64,000 nucleotides of DNA from Pulicaria dysenterica. Taxonomy: Eukaryota; Streptophyta; Magnoliopsida; Asterales; Asteraceae. Of this stretch, positions 11,001 through 23,345 are shown piece by piece (positions within the stretch are counted from its first letter, which is position 1; every line of letters begins with the position of its first letter). Under the pieces are notes generated by a model. It searched no databases. It worked only from the letters and a program-made list of their open reading frames with translations, and was not told the DNA's origin. Position numbers and translations under genes: made by a program. The stretch spans positions 106,429,719 to 106,493,718 of the forward strand of contig OX359289.1 in assembly GCA_947179395.2 (NCBI GenBank), written 5' to 3'.

Positions 11001-13376
11001 AACAAATGCTAGCTCCATTTTACATTTTTAAAACACTTTAAAAACTTTGAAATATATTTAATGAAAGTTTTTTCTTGTGATTGCTAACCGTCGTTGATGG
11101 TCGAACATAATACTTTTCCATTTTTAAGATAATAATTGATATGTTGAGGAATAATATGAAGACTGGGTAGTGAAGGAATGTGTATAAATTTTAAAAAAAA
11201 AACTCTGGGTTCAACTGTTACATGGTACAATCATCTTGGATTGTTAGAGGTGTATAAAAAACGATTATAGAAATGGTTTGTCCGCATACATTAAATCATA
11301 GCTTAACTTTTTTTTATAAAAAAAAAAAACTCTTCAAAAGTAGAAATCACATTATAAAAAAAACATATATTTAGAGTATATTGAAAAAAATTATATTTGA
11401 TAAAAAATAATGTTTTTTGTGTGAAATAACGAAATAAGATTGAAAATCACAGTCATTGTGTGTTACTGGTTAGTAAGCTTTAAATCAAAATAGGCATAAA
11501 ACTCTTTAAAAGAATACCTTTAATTTTGGTGGGTTTACAACAATTCTATATGCGGCTTATAATTTCCCACTCAATCTCTATAATTTTATTGAAAAGTATC
11601 TACTTTTATATATATAATAATAATAATAAAACATACCATATTTTAAATTATCATATATTTTTTTTTTCATATTTTTCTTTGTACTTATTCTTTATATATA
11701 CCTGTTGCAAAGATGCATCATATATATTGCTAATATGAAAATGCTTACCTAGACTCACTTGGATACAAAGATAATTTGTTTTTGTTTATTTTAAGAAATA
11801 TATATATCATTACTTGAGTTTTTAAGAAATATTATAACATTTCACATGACAGTTTCTAATAAAAACTCTAACCAATTACTATGTTCTAAGTTCTAATATT
11901 ATGTTTAAAGAAGCAGTGTGAAGATAAATGGATGAATAATGTTCTCACATGTTTATTAAAAGATTCTAATTAGCATATGACTAATAAAAAATCGGTTATA
12001 TATTTAAAAATTGAAGAGTAATTTTACCAATTTGAGATATAATTTATGTCATTGCAAAAGTTGGATATTACGTGTATGTTCAAAACGCCATTAATCAATT
12101 CAAGATATAATGTTATTAAAATATAGTAGGCTAGTAGTCTAGCATTATTTGATGTATTTAGAAAAGTGTTTAATTTTTTGTATTCATGTAGCACAGTAAA
12201 CAAAAAATATAAATTAAATGTAAGATTATGACCATGTGTTTTCTGCTTAAAATAAAGTTTTATTAATTAAGCATAGTGACTTTTGCAAAATATATTTTGG
12301 TTATATAAAAAAATTAAACGTTTTTGTAAAATTATTATTCTATTTTTCTCACTCAAATTAAATATCTAAGTAAAATTATTTATTTATATAGCTAATATTA
12401 TTCTTTCTCCAACACCATATAATCATATATATTCTTTTAACACATGCATATAAAAGGACGAAATTGCCAGGCCCAAAGACATTTGTAAGCGGTCTCATTG
12501 TCTGGCATGCCAATGGCAATGGGGCACTTCACTTGACTTCACATGCACAGGACACCAACCAACAATGTGTTTCACTTTAAAGGGAAGGCCAATTACTTCT
12601 TGATCCAAAACAAAAAGATTATTGAGGGGGTCCATATAGAAATACCCGATAAATATATAAGTACAACTGTTTAAATTTCTTTCACAAAACATGACAACTA
12701 AAATCGCTTCTTTTTCATACTTTTACAGATCCACTTTTGTCCGAATATTTTTACGAGGGTGTGTATGATTCGGTTTGGTTATTTATACAAGACCGAACAA
12801 CTTTTCAGTTAAACTATTTCCTTAACCTATCGGTTGTAGTTATGATCGGTTTGGTTTATCGATTATAAAGGGTGGTTTTGTAATAATGTTCGGTTATTTT
12901 ACCTAATTTATGATGTTTCTATTTACTTTTATATGTTCATAGTGTTCCATGACATATAATGGGTCTAATTGACACAAATGATACTTCATTAATACTAAAC
13001 TAAACTTGTTTATATGATGATTTTGTAGTCGGGATGTTGCAAGCCTCCAACAGAATGCGGGTACGTCTATGTGAATGAGACAGTGTGGAACCCAGTGAAC
13101 GCTGCCGCCTTTCCGAGCAATCTTGATTGCAGTAGGTGGAGCAACGACCAAGAGCAATTGTGCTACAACTGTGACTCGTGCAAAGCAGGGGTGTTGGGGA
13201 GCCTAAAGAAGAGTTGGAGAAAAGTGTCGGTTATCAACATTGTTGTTCTAATCATCCTAGTCATTGCATATGTCATCGCTTGTGGCGCCTTTAGAAACAA
13301 CAAGAGGATGGACAACGATGAACCTTATGGTGCTACGAGGATGGAGAAGGCGCGACCCACTCGGATACATTTCTAG
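8075..13376 (+). CDS. Tetraspanin (plant TET family, TET8-like)
   Basis: Four-pass membrane protein that organises plasma-membrane microdomains and, in plants, extracellular vesicles. Coding exons are 8075-8587 and 13029-13376, joined in phase 0 (CAG|GTGAGT ... TTTTGTAG|TCG), giving 286 residues, a normal length. Hydrophobic segments lie at about residues 8-30, 42-65, 70-95 and near 235-260. Between the third and fourth is the large extracellular loop with the plant tetraspanin motif GCCKPP (about 173-178) right after the splice junction, plus further paired cysteines. The ATG at 8075 is the first after a GA-rich leader. The 4441-bp intron is large for this family and carries a MITE at 9017-9332. 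A downstream GTG-started frame inside exon 2 and the exon 1 readthrough into the intron are not separate genes. Family assignment is firm; the exact TET subgroup is a guess. Confidence 0.93.
9017..9332. mobile_element. Foldback MITE in the tetraspanin intron
   Basis: The ends are long inverted repeats. Both carry the self-complementary block CATGTTTGAGTCAAACATG followed by ACC(T/C)AT(T/C)ATG. A second inner inverted pair (TTTCCACTTATAAA..., TGATTCATCCACTA) extends the foldback. The flanks share TTATTATA (9008-9015 and 9333-9340), 8 bp plus one mismatched base, compatible with a Mutator-type 9-bp duplication. No coding capacity. Superfamily is uncertain. Confidence 0.8.
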
Positions 13377-13970
13377 TTGTTTTAGTTGTTGTTTGGATTT
13401 TAGATTATTCGTGTTCATTTGATGGGAAATGCTTTGTTCTTTTGAAGGTGGGGTTATTTGATTGGGATGTTTGTACAAATGGTAGATGTGTTTTGACTTA
13501 GGGCTGTAAGTTGTTAAAACTTAAAGCCTTTGTTACATGTAGTGTTACATGTAGGGTTGCAAGACAGCTGAACTCGTCTTGAGGGTTTTTTTTTTTTTTT
13601 TTTTTGAACAACAAACACATATCTACTTAATCTACATCTTATAAGGACTTTTAATTAACGTCTAAGTTCTATTGTTCTAACAACCTATAGCTTTAGGAGC
13701 CATAATGATGCGGGTTTAGGAGTGGTTGAGCTCGGTTTGAAAGTTCGAACATATACACATTTTACTTTGTAATAAACTTGTTTTAATTATATAAGAGTTA
13801 TACTATGTTGGAAAAAAGCTAATTTTAAGTACTTGTTAAAAATATAGTAAAATTTGAACATGAGTTGACAACCAATTTTATTAGATACCTCTTGATAAAA
13901 CTAATTGCAAACATCAAGTTATATAAACATATAAACATATGGCACTAGCAAAGTCTTTATAAGCCCACTC
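13377..13970. other. Tetraspanin 3' flank
   Basis: Contains the 3' untranslated region of the tetraspanin, a T homopolymer near 13588-13609, then AT-rich DNA up to the solo LTR. No other gene seen. Confidence 0.5.
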
Positions 13971-16233
13971 TGTAACGTACTAATTTCATAAAAAGCTGAT
14001 TTAATAAAAACTTTTTAATAATCTTTAAAATTTTAACTTTTAGATAATTTCAGAATGTGCAACTTAAACTTTTTCTGAAATAAGCTAGCGGAAATGGTTT
14101 AAATAATCTTTAAAAGTCCAACGAGTTCGACAACATCTTTGAATTGAAGAAAATAAACATAATTTAGTTTAAACAAAACAAAACATTATCTTAAGCCATC
14201 AACTTGATACTAAAACATAAACTAAAAAGTTGCACAACGCCATCCACTGAAGCCTCGATATCAGCAACAAAAGTCACCTGAAAAGTTTATAAAACATCCG
14301 ATGAGCTATAAAGCTCAGTGAATAAATCAATTTTGAAACTTAAGAAAATAAATTATCATATCATAAGAAATTTAAAACAATGTAATTTAATTGGACAATT
14401 TTAACTATAAAAGTTCCACAATAAGGTTTAACAACAAACTAGTTTCACCTTCTTTACATTGCATCTTTTCATGGGAATATAATCTCTCACATCATCACAT
14501 ACTTTCATATTACCATCCTTTAAGGATGCATAGTTATAACCGTTAGATTTACCATACATTGCAACTTTGCTAAACCCTTTATCATCGTTCCATCTGGTTT
14601 TGTCTCATATTTAACATGATATCTTTCCTCTTTTCAAACCATAATATTCTTAACTCACCATATCTATTTATAGGTATGTAGATTATAGAAAAATCTTAAG
14701 TATACAAACCATTCATACATTTTACTCTTCATTACTAATACTCTACACATAACAAAATTAGTTATGTCATGCTTAGCCATTCTAATACATTAACATACTA
14801 CTTATAAAGCAATTCATTAACATCATACTTATCCGAATAACATAACACTAAATCGCAAGCTTATCATTTACTTTATAATTATCTTTCATATTAAGCATAA
14901 CATTATATCATTACTAATCTATCCATTTTATGAACTTATATCATTACACTATTCTCCATTTATCTTTGCTCAATTTCCACCTCCATTGGAAGGTTCATAT
15001 AGTCAACACGTCAAGGTTTACTTACTATTTATAATGACATTAGAATCTCGCTATTAATTATAATAGTAAGCATTTAAGAATACACAATACACTAGTATTC
15101 TAGGACTTGATACATTTAATAATAATCATTTATAATGCTACCATTTAAGATATTAATTTAGCCAAACCTTATCCAATCATAATTTATATCTACAAGAGAC
15201 AAAATTGAAATACTCACCTTGGTCCATAGCTTCCAATGTCATCTTTCATTGTTCCCTTAAGTCCCAAAAGACCTATGTAATAATAGCATAACAATCATAT
15301 ATCTTATACATATCATTAAGCCAAACTTATAATCTACTAGAGGTCTACATGACCTCTGACATGGGTTGTGTTCAGCTTACATGGCTGTGTCAACCTACAT
15401 GGGCTGTGTTCAGCCTACATGGCCTCCTACACGGCCTGTGTTAACCTACATGGCCTCCTACACAGCCTCCCTTAGGCTACACGGCCTGTGTACGCATCAG
15501 ATTAGCAAACTGTTCAACAGGAACTCGATATTTTCATACCAAAACCTAAATAGTTCACAACTAGATCGATTTTAATACATTTTTATCATTATATAATATC
15601 TAATAACTCTTACAAACATTAAATTAACTCCATTTGATCATCATTCTATCATAATCTTTAACATGCAACAAGGTTTAAGCTTCAAATCCTTATTTTCTCT
15701 CTCTAGAACACAAAATACATAAGTTTGAGATATCTAACCTTGATTTTATGATGTTAAACTTTGTTTGAAGCTACAATTCTTATTATTTGATGTTAATCCT
15801 CACTTGCATGTCCAAATCCTTGCTTGAATCCTTCAAACCTTCACTTTCTCTCTCTGTTCTTGATGTTGATACTCCTTAATCTAGGCTTGATTTTTGCTTA
15901 ATCTCCTCTTAATTACACTTTAATCCATTCTCTCTCTTTAGAAACGAGTCTCTCTCTCTAGCTCACGACACACACACACACACACACACTTCAGAACACA
16001 CACTTAAAGTGTGTTTTAAGGTGTTCTCCCACTTTTAATATGAATTTTTATCAAGTGGGTGTTAATACCCCTTATCCATTTTACATACCGTCAACATTAG
16101 AAATCTTCTAAATTGTCCCCTTTTTCTTTTTTCACTCATATTTTAACCAAAATGATCATCCCTTAATAATTCACATTCCAATATTTTATTTCTAATGTGA
16201 CTAAAACATACTTTCAAATTTTTGGGTGTTACA
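13971..16233 (-). mobile_element. Probable solo LTR, about 2.26 kb, reverse orientation
   Basis: Read on the minus strand it starts TGTAACACCCAAAAATTTG (from 16233) and ends GTACGTTACA (13971), the terminal form of many plant gypsy LTRs. The flanks are CACTC (13966-13970) and CAATC (16234-16238), a 5-bp duplication with one mismatch. Inside, 15360-15490 holds an irregular short tandem array of ACATGGCCTCCTACAC-like units, and 15968-15990 a CA microsatellite. No open frame belongs to a gene. Because the two ends were paired by eye over 2.2 kb, an LTR carrying internal insertions is also possible. Confidence 0.7.
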
Positions 16234-18474
16234 CAATCGCGGTTTATCATGTGTTTTAAACATTAAAGGATAGTTGTATTAGAGTGTGGAAAATGTGTTC
16301 TTCAACCGTAAGACCGTATATCAACTTAGATAGGTGCATGTGTTTAACTTTAACGATGCTTTTTACTTGTCACATCGTGTACCCATTAGCCCAAAAAACT
16401 CACAATTAATAGTTGGATCTTTGACACATTCTCCCTTCCATTCGGTAATTAAAATAAGACATCCAAAATACTGGGATTTGTGGGGGCTATGGTTAGCATG
16501 TTCTATTTATTTTTTTATTTTTTTGTGTGTGTGTGGTTGTATTGTTTAACTCTTGTTATGTCTATGCATTGTAGTGTTGGTTTCGGTGTTATGGGGTTGG
16601 AAGAAGTTAGGTGATGATTTGCATCTTGTAGAATGCTTATGTTTTATTTAGTTTTCTTGGCCTGTATATGTAGATGGTTTTGTGGTATATTGTAGATGTA
16701 GTTTTTCTTCTTTGTTTTTCAAATAAAAAATATATTGCAAGTTGATTTTATGTAATATAATGTACTGCAAGTTGATTTTGAGTTTTTAGGCTAATATATT
16801 ATTAGGTTTTGATATAGATCTGCTCTTGACATAAGATTGTTCTTAAATAAAAACATTTGAATATTAGTAGTTGTGTCGAAAGTAAAGCTTAAATTAATGT
16901 TAAGTTTATATTTTTATTTTGGTTGGGCTAACTTAGAAAGTGCTGTTTAATTTATATTCATGATTTTGCTATGAATAAAACCAAATTTGTTGGATTAGTT
17001 CGATTACCGAACAAGTTTGACCCGACCCATTTTTAATGAAATGTAATGTAATTCATTATCAAAATCCTCTTGCTATTTTAAAAATAATGAACACGCGATC
17101 TTCGGAATTCACAGATTGGCCCAGCTAAAATATCTTAACGATAAGAAACTAATTAATAAATTTCAAAATGTCTACTAGTTCAACCTTCACGTTAACCTCA
17201 ATGTTAGAGTTAGTTTTGAATTTTTTGTATAATGTATTTTTTAATAAATTTTAATTTTTAATATAGTTTTTTATTTCAGAAATTTTATGTGCTTCCATTA
17301 TAAAAAAAAAGCCGATCATGTTAATGTGGTTGTCAGTTTTCCAGTAATATCAATTACCACGATAGATGGTCTATGTATCTTACCACAAAAAATACATCAA
17401 ATTACAGACAAATATGTATAATTTGGACACGTGAGACTATGACTGTGAACAAACCGAATATTTATGTACATATATGTGTATATGTATGTGTGTGTATATA
17501 ACTGAGTTGACCCGGTGGTTAAACGAGTCGACTAAATACCAGGATATTACACCGCTAGGGTTATGGAGTTAGAATCAAAGACGAGATTAATGAACCATGC
17601 TGGGAATAGATAAAAAAAAATCTACAAATCTCTTCTTTAATTGCGTAAACAAATCGTCTATTATTAAAATATCTACAATCCACATAAATTAATATTAATA
17701 AATAAATACTTTTGATAAAGGCTGTAGATAACAATAAAATAAAGTAATATTTAATTTTATTTTATATATGAAAAATTGACAATCAATTAAAAAATATAAA
17801 AATATAAAAAGTTAATCTTGTTTTTAAAGTCAACACCTTGGATTTTCTGATGATCGGACCCGGTAGAAGTAGGTAAGCAAATTGGATAGTTACTATAAAT
17901 TGATGTAATATATTTGCTTAACTGCAGTTTTTATTTTTGTTTATTACTACGTATTGTAGTAAAAAGTTCTTGTGATTTTTAATAAAATATTTATTTGTGT
18001 TTAAAAAAACAGGTTACGATTACAAATTTTATAAGTGGTAATATTTTTTTATTCTTTAGTGCGGTTTATCCTCCTTAGAGGGAACGGAGTGGACGTGTAA
18101 TTAGATGGTGATAGCTTTACTACGCTGTGGTGAAAGTGAAACTCACACCAATACGGCGTGGTTGAATTTCAGCGTGGAAAGTACCACCAAGTGGTAGGTG
18201 GCGTGTAAAAGCAATTCCTTCACTTTTTCTTTTCTTTTTTTCCTTTGTATAATTGTTTCAATACTGCAGATTCAATAGGTGAGTTTTTGTTTTTGTTTTT
18301 TTTTTAATATTCATGTAATTTTCTTTTCTTTTGATATAGTAAACAAGTTAAAATTTCTTTTAACTATTATTTTCAATAATTTATTATGTTTTTATTTTCT
18401 TTGTTTGTTAAAATTATAATCTAGTTCATTCTATATTTTTTTTCTTATACTTATATTTTTTATTAGGTATTATA
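16234..18474. other. Intergenic, no gene recognised
   Basis: AT-rich. Around 17500-17600 a tRNA-like stretch (TTGACCCGGTGGTTAAACG ... GTTAGAATCAAAG) hints at a decayed SINE but is not convincing. At 18083-18210 a GC-richer block (GGAACGGAGTGG) resembles the end of a MITE whose partner may be near 20150, which would bracket the Helitron sequences between them. Confidence 0.4.
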
Positions 18475-19582
18475 TCATCTAGTTAAAAACCGTGGCTTCA
18501 TATGGAACCGTGCCCGGATCCGGGTTTGGGTGAGAAACCGGGTTTGGGCCGGTTTTCCTTTTTGGGCTTTTTTTTCGAATTTGTTTTTTGGGCCGGGCAT
18601 ATTGGGCCGAATTATCGTGGTTGTGGGTTTAGATAAAAACAAGAACTCGATTCAAGCATAAATTAGTTAAGAAACATAAATCGGTTATCAAAAAACCATA
18701 AAAACCCTAAAAGTTGATCTAAAAACCTTAAACATTAAACAACCATAAATCAATTAACAAAAAACCCTAAAAAAGAAGATCAAGAGGAAGGAGAGCAGGA
18801 AGAAGAACAAGGAGGGAAAAACACAAAGAGAGAGAGAGAGATGGAAATAGAAGTACATGAAAGCGGTGTTGTGAAAGTAGGCGGCGACGGTGGTGTGGTT
18901 GTGTAACAGTAACAGTGGCGGAGGTGTGCTTGTGTAACAGCAAGGGCGGCAACGGTGTAGTGTAACAGCAAGGGCAGCGACGACGGTAAGGTTTTAGATA
19001 GTAGTGGTGGTGCGATGGTAGAGCAAAATCATCAGACATCATCGGGGGAGCAGTGGTTGTAACAACAAGGGCGGCGGCAATGGTCGTACACAGTGGTTGC
19101 CGCCGGCGGTTTTGAAGGACAATGGAGTGGGGGTGGACAACTGGTGCGATGGGAGAGGGAGAGAGAGAGAGAGAGAGATAGAAGAGGGAGAAAGAGTGAG
19201 AAATATCTGTTTGAGAGAGGGAGAAAATCAAGATATATATTTTTATAATTTAAAAATAATTAAATATTACTTTAATCAATAAAAAGCAGAAATATGTTAA
19301 AAGAACAAAAATACCCTTGGTTTAATGAAGTTGACTAACAGTCAAGTAACGAATTGACCAATTAGGTGATAAAGTTGTAGTTAAAGGGCTATCTTAATCA
19401 TTTTTAAAGTTAAAGGACCAAATTAAAAGATTTAACAAAGTTAAAAGACCATTTTAATAATTAACTCTTTCTTTTATAAATTCATCTCCATCGGCCAAAA
19501 AATTTCTCAAAGGAATATTACTGTAATCGCTTTTTGTATCAAAAAGATTATTTTTCCTCTAATAATTTTCTATTAATTTATA
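18475..19582 (+). mobile_element. Helitron-like 5' end followed by GA/CT-rich low-complexity DNA
   Basis: Begins A|TCATCTAGTTAAAAACCGTG and continues with a GCCCGGATCCGGGTTTGGGT block that recurs almost unchanged at 19592 behind another TC start. The interior has CCCTAAAA-type motifs, then a long purine-rich tract (about 18775-19220). The long frame on the opposite strand there is a compositional artefact. No separate CTAG end was found before 19583, so this may be the left half of an element interrupted by, or sharing the 3' end of, the next copy. Confidence 0.45.
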
Positions 19583-20025
19583 TCATATATTAAAAACCGT
19601 GGTTGCCTATGGTTTTGTGCCCGGATCCGAGTTTGGGTGAGAAACCGGGTTTGGGCCGGATTTCATTTTTGGGCTTTTTGTTTTTTTTTCGAATTTGTTT
19701 TTGAGCCGGGCATATATTGGGCCAAATTTTTTTGGGGCCGAACCAATTGTTTTTTTTTTTTGAAATAATTTTATTTTTTTGGCGGGCCGGTTACGGGGGT
19801 CGGTTACGGGTTTGGGTTTTGAATTATAATTTTTTTTTATCGTGCTCTTGTGGGACCGGGTCGGTTTTTTATTCTTTTTTTTTTGTCGGATAAGAGCCGG
19901 GTTTAGAATGGGTAGGGTCGGTCAACCCAAGACCCGTGCACTCTTTTCACAAACCGGGTTTACGTTTTCAGCCACGATCAGATTTTAGCCCTCCCACACC
20001 CGTGCGGAGCACGGGCTCAAACTAG
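19583..20025 (+). mobile_element. Small non-autonomous Helitron, 443 bp
   Basis: Starts TC after an A (A|TCATATATTAAAAACCGTGG) and ends in CTAG at 20022-20025 before a T. Six bases upstream of CTAG is the hairpin CCCGTGC-GGA-GCACGGG (19999-20015). These are the structural marks of Helitrons. The interior is rich in GGGTTTGGG and GGGCCGG motifs and has no coding frame. Confidence 0.72.
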
Positions 20026-20484
20026 TTATTCTTAAATTTAAAAATAATAAAAAAGTGGGTCCCAGATTTTGGTGTGGTGAAAAGTAACCACTACGGAGCT
20101 AAGTGATAACTTGAGTGAGATTGAAAAAAAGCTGACGTGATTGTGTGATAGGTGTGATAATGTATCACCACTCCTAGCACTTTTAGACTAGATAATAATT
20201 ATCGACTTCTATACTTTCGTTACTTTCGCGGAGAAACAGTGCTTGACGGAATGACGGGGAGTTCAGTACCATAAAGGGTTTCCAGAATCGGTGTGATGGT
20301 TGTTCGTATCCTTGCCGCTAAGCCCACCATCGATCGGATATAGATAAAGGCGGTTAGTGATCTTACCCTACTATATTATATCCTAATGCGTCTAGATTAT
20401 GTTGTAGATTTTTAGGATTCCTTAAGAAAAGGATAATCGGAACCCTAAGAATTTGCATCATACTAGACTACGATTTACGTACGG
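20026..20484 (+). promoter_or_regulatory. Upstream region of RBR copy A
   Basis: About 460 bp between the Helitron end and the start codon of copy A. I see no confident TATA box. The block at 20090-20170 with TGATAACTTGAGTGAG and GTATCACCACTCC looks element-derived. The promoter of copy A therefore probably sits in or next to transposon sequence. Confidence 0.35.
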
Positions 20485-23345
20485 ATGATGGATTGGATGG
20501 ACGACGACGACATGGATGAACTAGGCGTAATCGTTGCCGAACAAAGCCGCGAGTTCATGGCGGCAAGAGCCATCGAGTCCGACCTCGACCTAGCATTCCG
20601 TCTCCAACTCGAAGAAGCCATGTCTGCGTCTCTCGCTCTTCAGCCATCTTCATCCGCTTCACAATTACGATCTCCACAGCAACCACAATCGGTAACGAAT
20701 GACGACGGCGTAAACCTAACTGACCTCCAAACCCTAGTGCTAGACCGATTTATGACGGAGGCTAAAGACCGCAAGCTCAGCGAAGCCGAAACGAAGAAAT
20801 TGCACGTAGATCACTGCCGTCGAATCCACGATCAGCAAGTTGCTCGCGAGATATTACGCATGCCGGAGGACCAGTGGCAGGTGCTTGGTGACAATTTCCA
20901 GCGTCCGTACGGAGAGGGCTCTTCTTCGAATAGTAAAGAGATTTCAGAGAATTTTAGGGTTTATTTCAAGGGATTGTTGAGTGAGGAATTAGTTCGTGGT
21001 GTTGGTTCTTCACGGAAAACAGTGACATTGGCGGGGATTGGTGTGGCAATATGCGATTCGAGGGATGAGTTGATTTTTGAGATGAGGAAGCCTTTGGATT
21101 TACCTAAAGATGATCGAATGAGTAGGCAGAGTGTGGAGGGGAAGGCGTTGATTGAGGCTTTGAACGCTGCCACAGCTTTGGATCTTAAGAGAATCGTATT
21201 CTATTGCAATTATCATCCACTGTATCAATATGTGAGTTGATTTCTTCTTTATCCTAGTTCGTTTTCTTATCCTTAAAGCTCTCTATCTTGATTTAATTTT
21301 CTTTTTCATGTCATGAATGACATAAATGTTCGTAGTAACATACCAATTACCAAATTAATGTTTGTGAAGATTGAAGTTTCACGTTAGATTGTTCTAGTGG
21401 TATTTCACTGTTCTCAGGTTCAAAAAGGTTGATACTTGATACCAAGTGTTTTTTGATATCAAACATGAAACCGAGTGTGTGAGCTCATACAGTCATAACT
21501 CATAATGTTTGTGCTTTCGGAAAGGGGTAATTGTACAAGCTGGATCTTGAATCTGAAGTTTTTTGGGCAATACTTAAATTGCTACTAGACAAGGATGCCA
21601 TTTGTTTATCCTCCTTAATGATGACAAGATTAAAGATTTCATATTTTATTCCCCAATGCGTTCTTTTTATATAATTAAGTAATTATATGGTTTACAGACA
21701 AGATGTTAAGCTGTGGTTAAATGTATGACGTAAAATTACATACAGCATTTATAACAAGCCACTAACTATCTATTAAATTGTCCTTACTTTGGTGGCAAAT
21801 GCAGTTAAGTGGGCGGTGGCAGCCAAAACAACAAAAGGCTAAAAAGTTTGTGGATCAAGTGAATCTTTTACGGAAAAATTTTACACACTGTGAGCCCTCC
21901 CTTGTTGCACAGAAGGATGTCAAGTTTGCGTTTAAACTTGCAAGGGAGGCAATAGTTTCTCAGATAAGCAAGGCAGTGGAAAGCCATGAAAAAGTTGAAA
22001 ATTGTGTAATATGTTTGGATGATAAATTTGTGGACCAGTTTTACTCTGTTGAAGGTTGTGAACATCGATACTGCAATTCTTGCATGAAGCAGCATGTGGA
22101 GGTCAAGTTGCTTCATGGAATGATGCCTAAATGTCCTCATGAAGGTTGTGAGTCTGAACTGAAATTCGAAAGTTGCAAATCATTCTTAACACCTAGGTTG
22201 ACTGAGATGATGAGACAGCAGTTAAAAGAAGCTTCAATTCCAGTAACAGAAAAAGTTTATTGCCCTTATCCGAAATGCTCAGCATTAATGTCAAAAGCTG
22301 AACTTCTTCGGCTTCCAAGATTAATTTATGAGAATGGAGCTAGGACATGTTATAAATGTCTTGGTAATTTCTGCATCAATTGCAGTGTTCCATGGCATAG
22401 AAACATGGACTGTGCAGAATACAAGAGAAGAAACCCTAATCCACTTGTAGAAGAATCAAAGCTTAAAAATCTGGCAGCAAGGAATTTGTGGCGTCAATGC
22501 ATAAAATGCAAACATATGATAGAACTAGCAGCTGGTTGCTACCATATGACATGCAGGTAATCAAACTTAATTTCAATGTTCTAACTTCTTAGCTTTACTT
22601 CCTTCAATTTAGATTAGTTGGTCGTTTCCTTTATCCTTTTAAAGCTTAATCACTTTTAAACCTGGAGAATGTAGACATCTTCAGTAGTAGCTATTATTCT
22701 TTAGTAATAAGGTGTGTGTTAAATATATGTATACGATGATAAGTTGTATGCATTGAAATTAGATTTCGAACGGCTTTCGACCCATTGGATATATTCGACA
22801 CATTCCTGTTTTACCTAGTTTTTTGGATTTGACTCCTTTTAGATGATGATGATAGGATGATGCTAGTGGCCTAACAAATGGTTTAGTTTGTTAGGACCAA
22901 GGAGAAGCATTGACCATTTAATACTCCTACATAGATGAATGAACGGAATTTTCCAAGAAACAAATAGGCACAGTCTAATCTGTGATAAGAATTTATTGCA
23001 TTAGTAATAAACAATCTCTTAAATGTGATTAGATGATGTATTAGGATGTTGCAAGCGCTTAAATAGTCTTAAATGTGATTAGATATGTCGATTTAAACAT
23101 GTTGCCTGCTGCTATGTATTGTTTTGGGTTTATATTGCAGATGTGGATATGAATTTTGTTACACGTGTGGAGCCGAGTGGAAGAACAAGAAGGCAACATG
23201 CACTTGTCCGCTTTGGGATGAAGAAAACATCGTAAATACTGACGACGACGATGATGATGATGATATTCTCATTGGCGAGGAGGAAGAGGATGATGATGAT
23301 GATGAGTATGATGATAATTATTATATTGATGATCAGTTTTTCTGA
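20485..23345 (+). CDS. RBR-type E3 ubiquitin ligase with RNase H-like domain, copy A
   Basis: Takes ubiquitin from an E2 onto a RING2 cysteine and passes it to a substrate. Exons 20485-21231, 21805-22556 and 23141-23345 join in phases 0 and 2 to 567 residues. Order: acidic N-terminal motif with AFRLQLEEA (about 31-50), Ser/Gln linker, RNase H-like domain (about 157-249), RING1 (316-364, CVIC...CEHRYC..C), IBR (402-452) and RING2 (481-~527) with the probable catalytic Cys494 in AAGCYHMTC. In the RNase H-like domain the first acidic position is replaced (VYFKGL), and the CDSNS motif of the sister copies reads CNYHP, so nuclease activity is unlikely. Unlike copies B and C it ends in about 40 residues rich in Asp and Glu. 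ATGATG at the start leaves either methionine possible. Similar RNase H-RBR proteins exist in Arabidopsis; substrate unknown. Confidence 0.92.

Noticed and set aside
17500..17610. tRNA-like sequence with possible A and B boxes
   Set aside because: The boxes are too degenerate and no cloverleaf or anticodon stem can be drawn; noted only as a possible decayed SINE.
18767..19231. 154-codon minus-strand open frame
   Set aside because: It spans a purine-rich low-complexity tract and translates to Ser/Leu/Pro/His repeats with no family signal. It lies within Helitron-like DNA.
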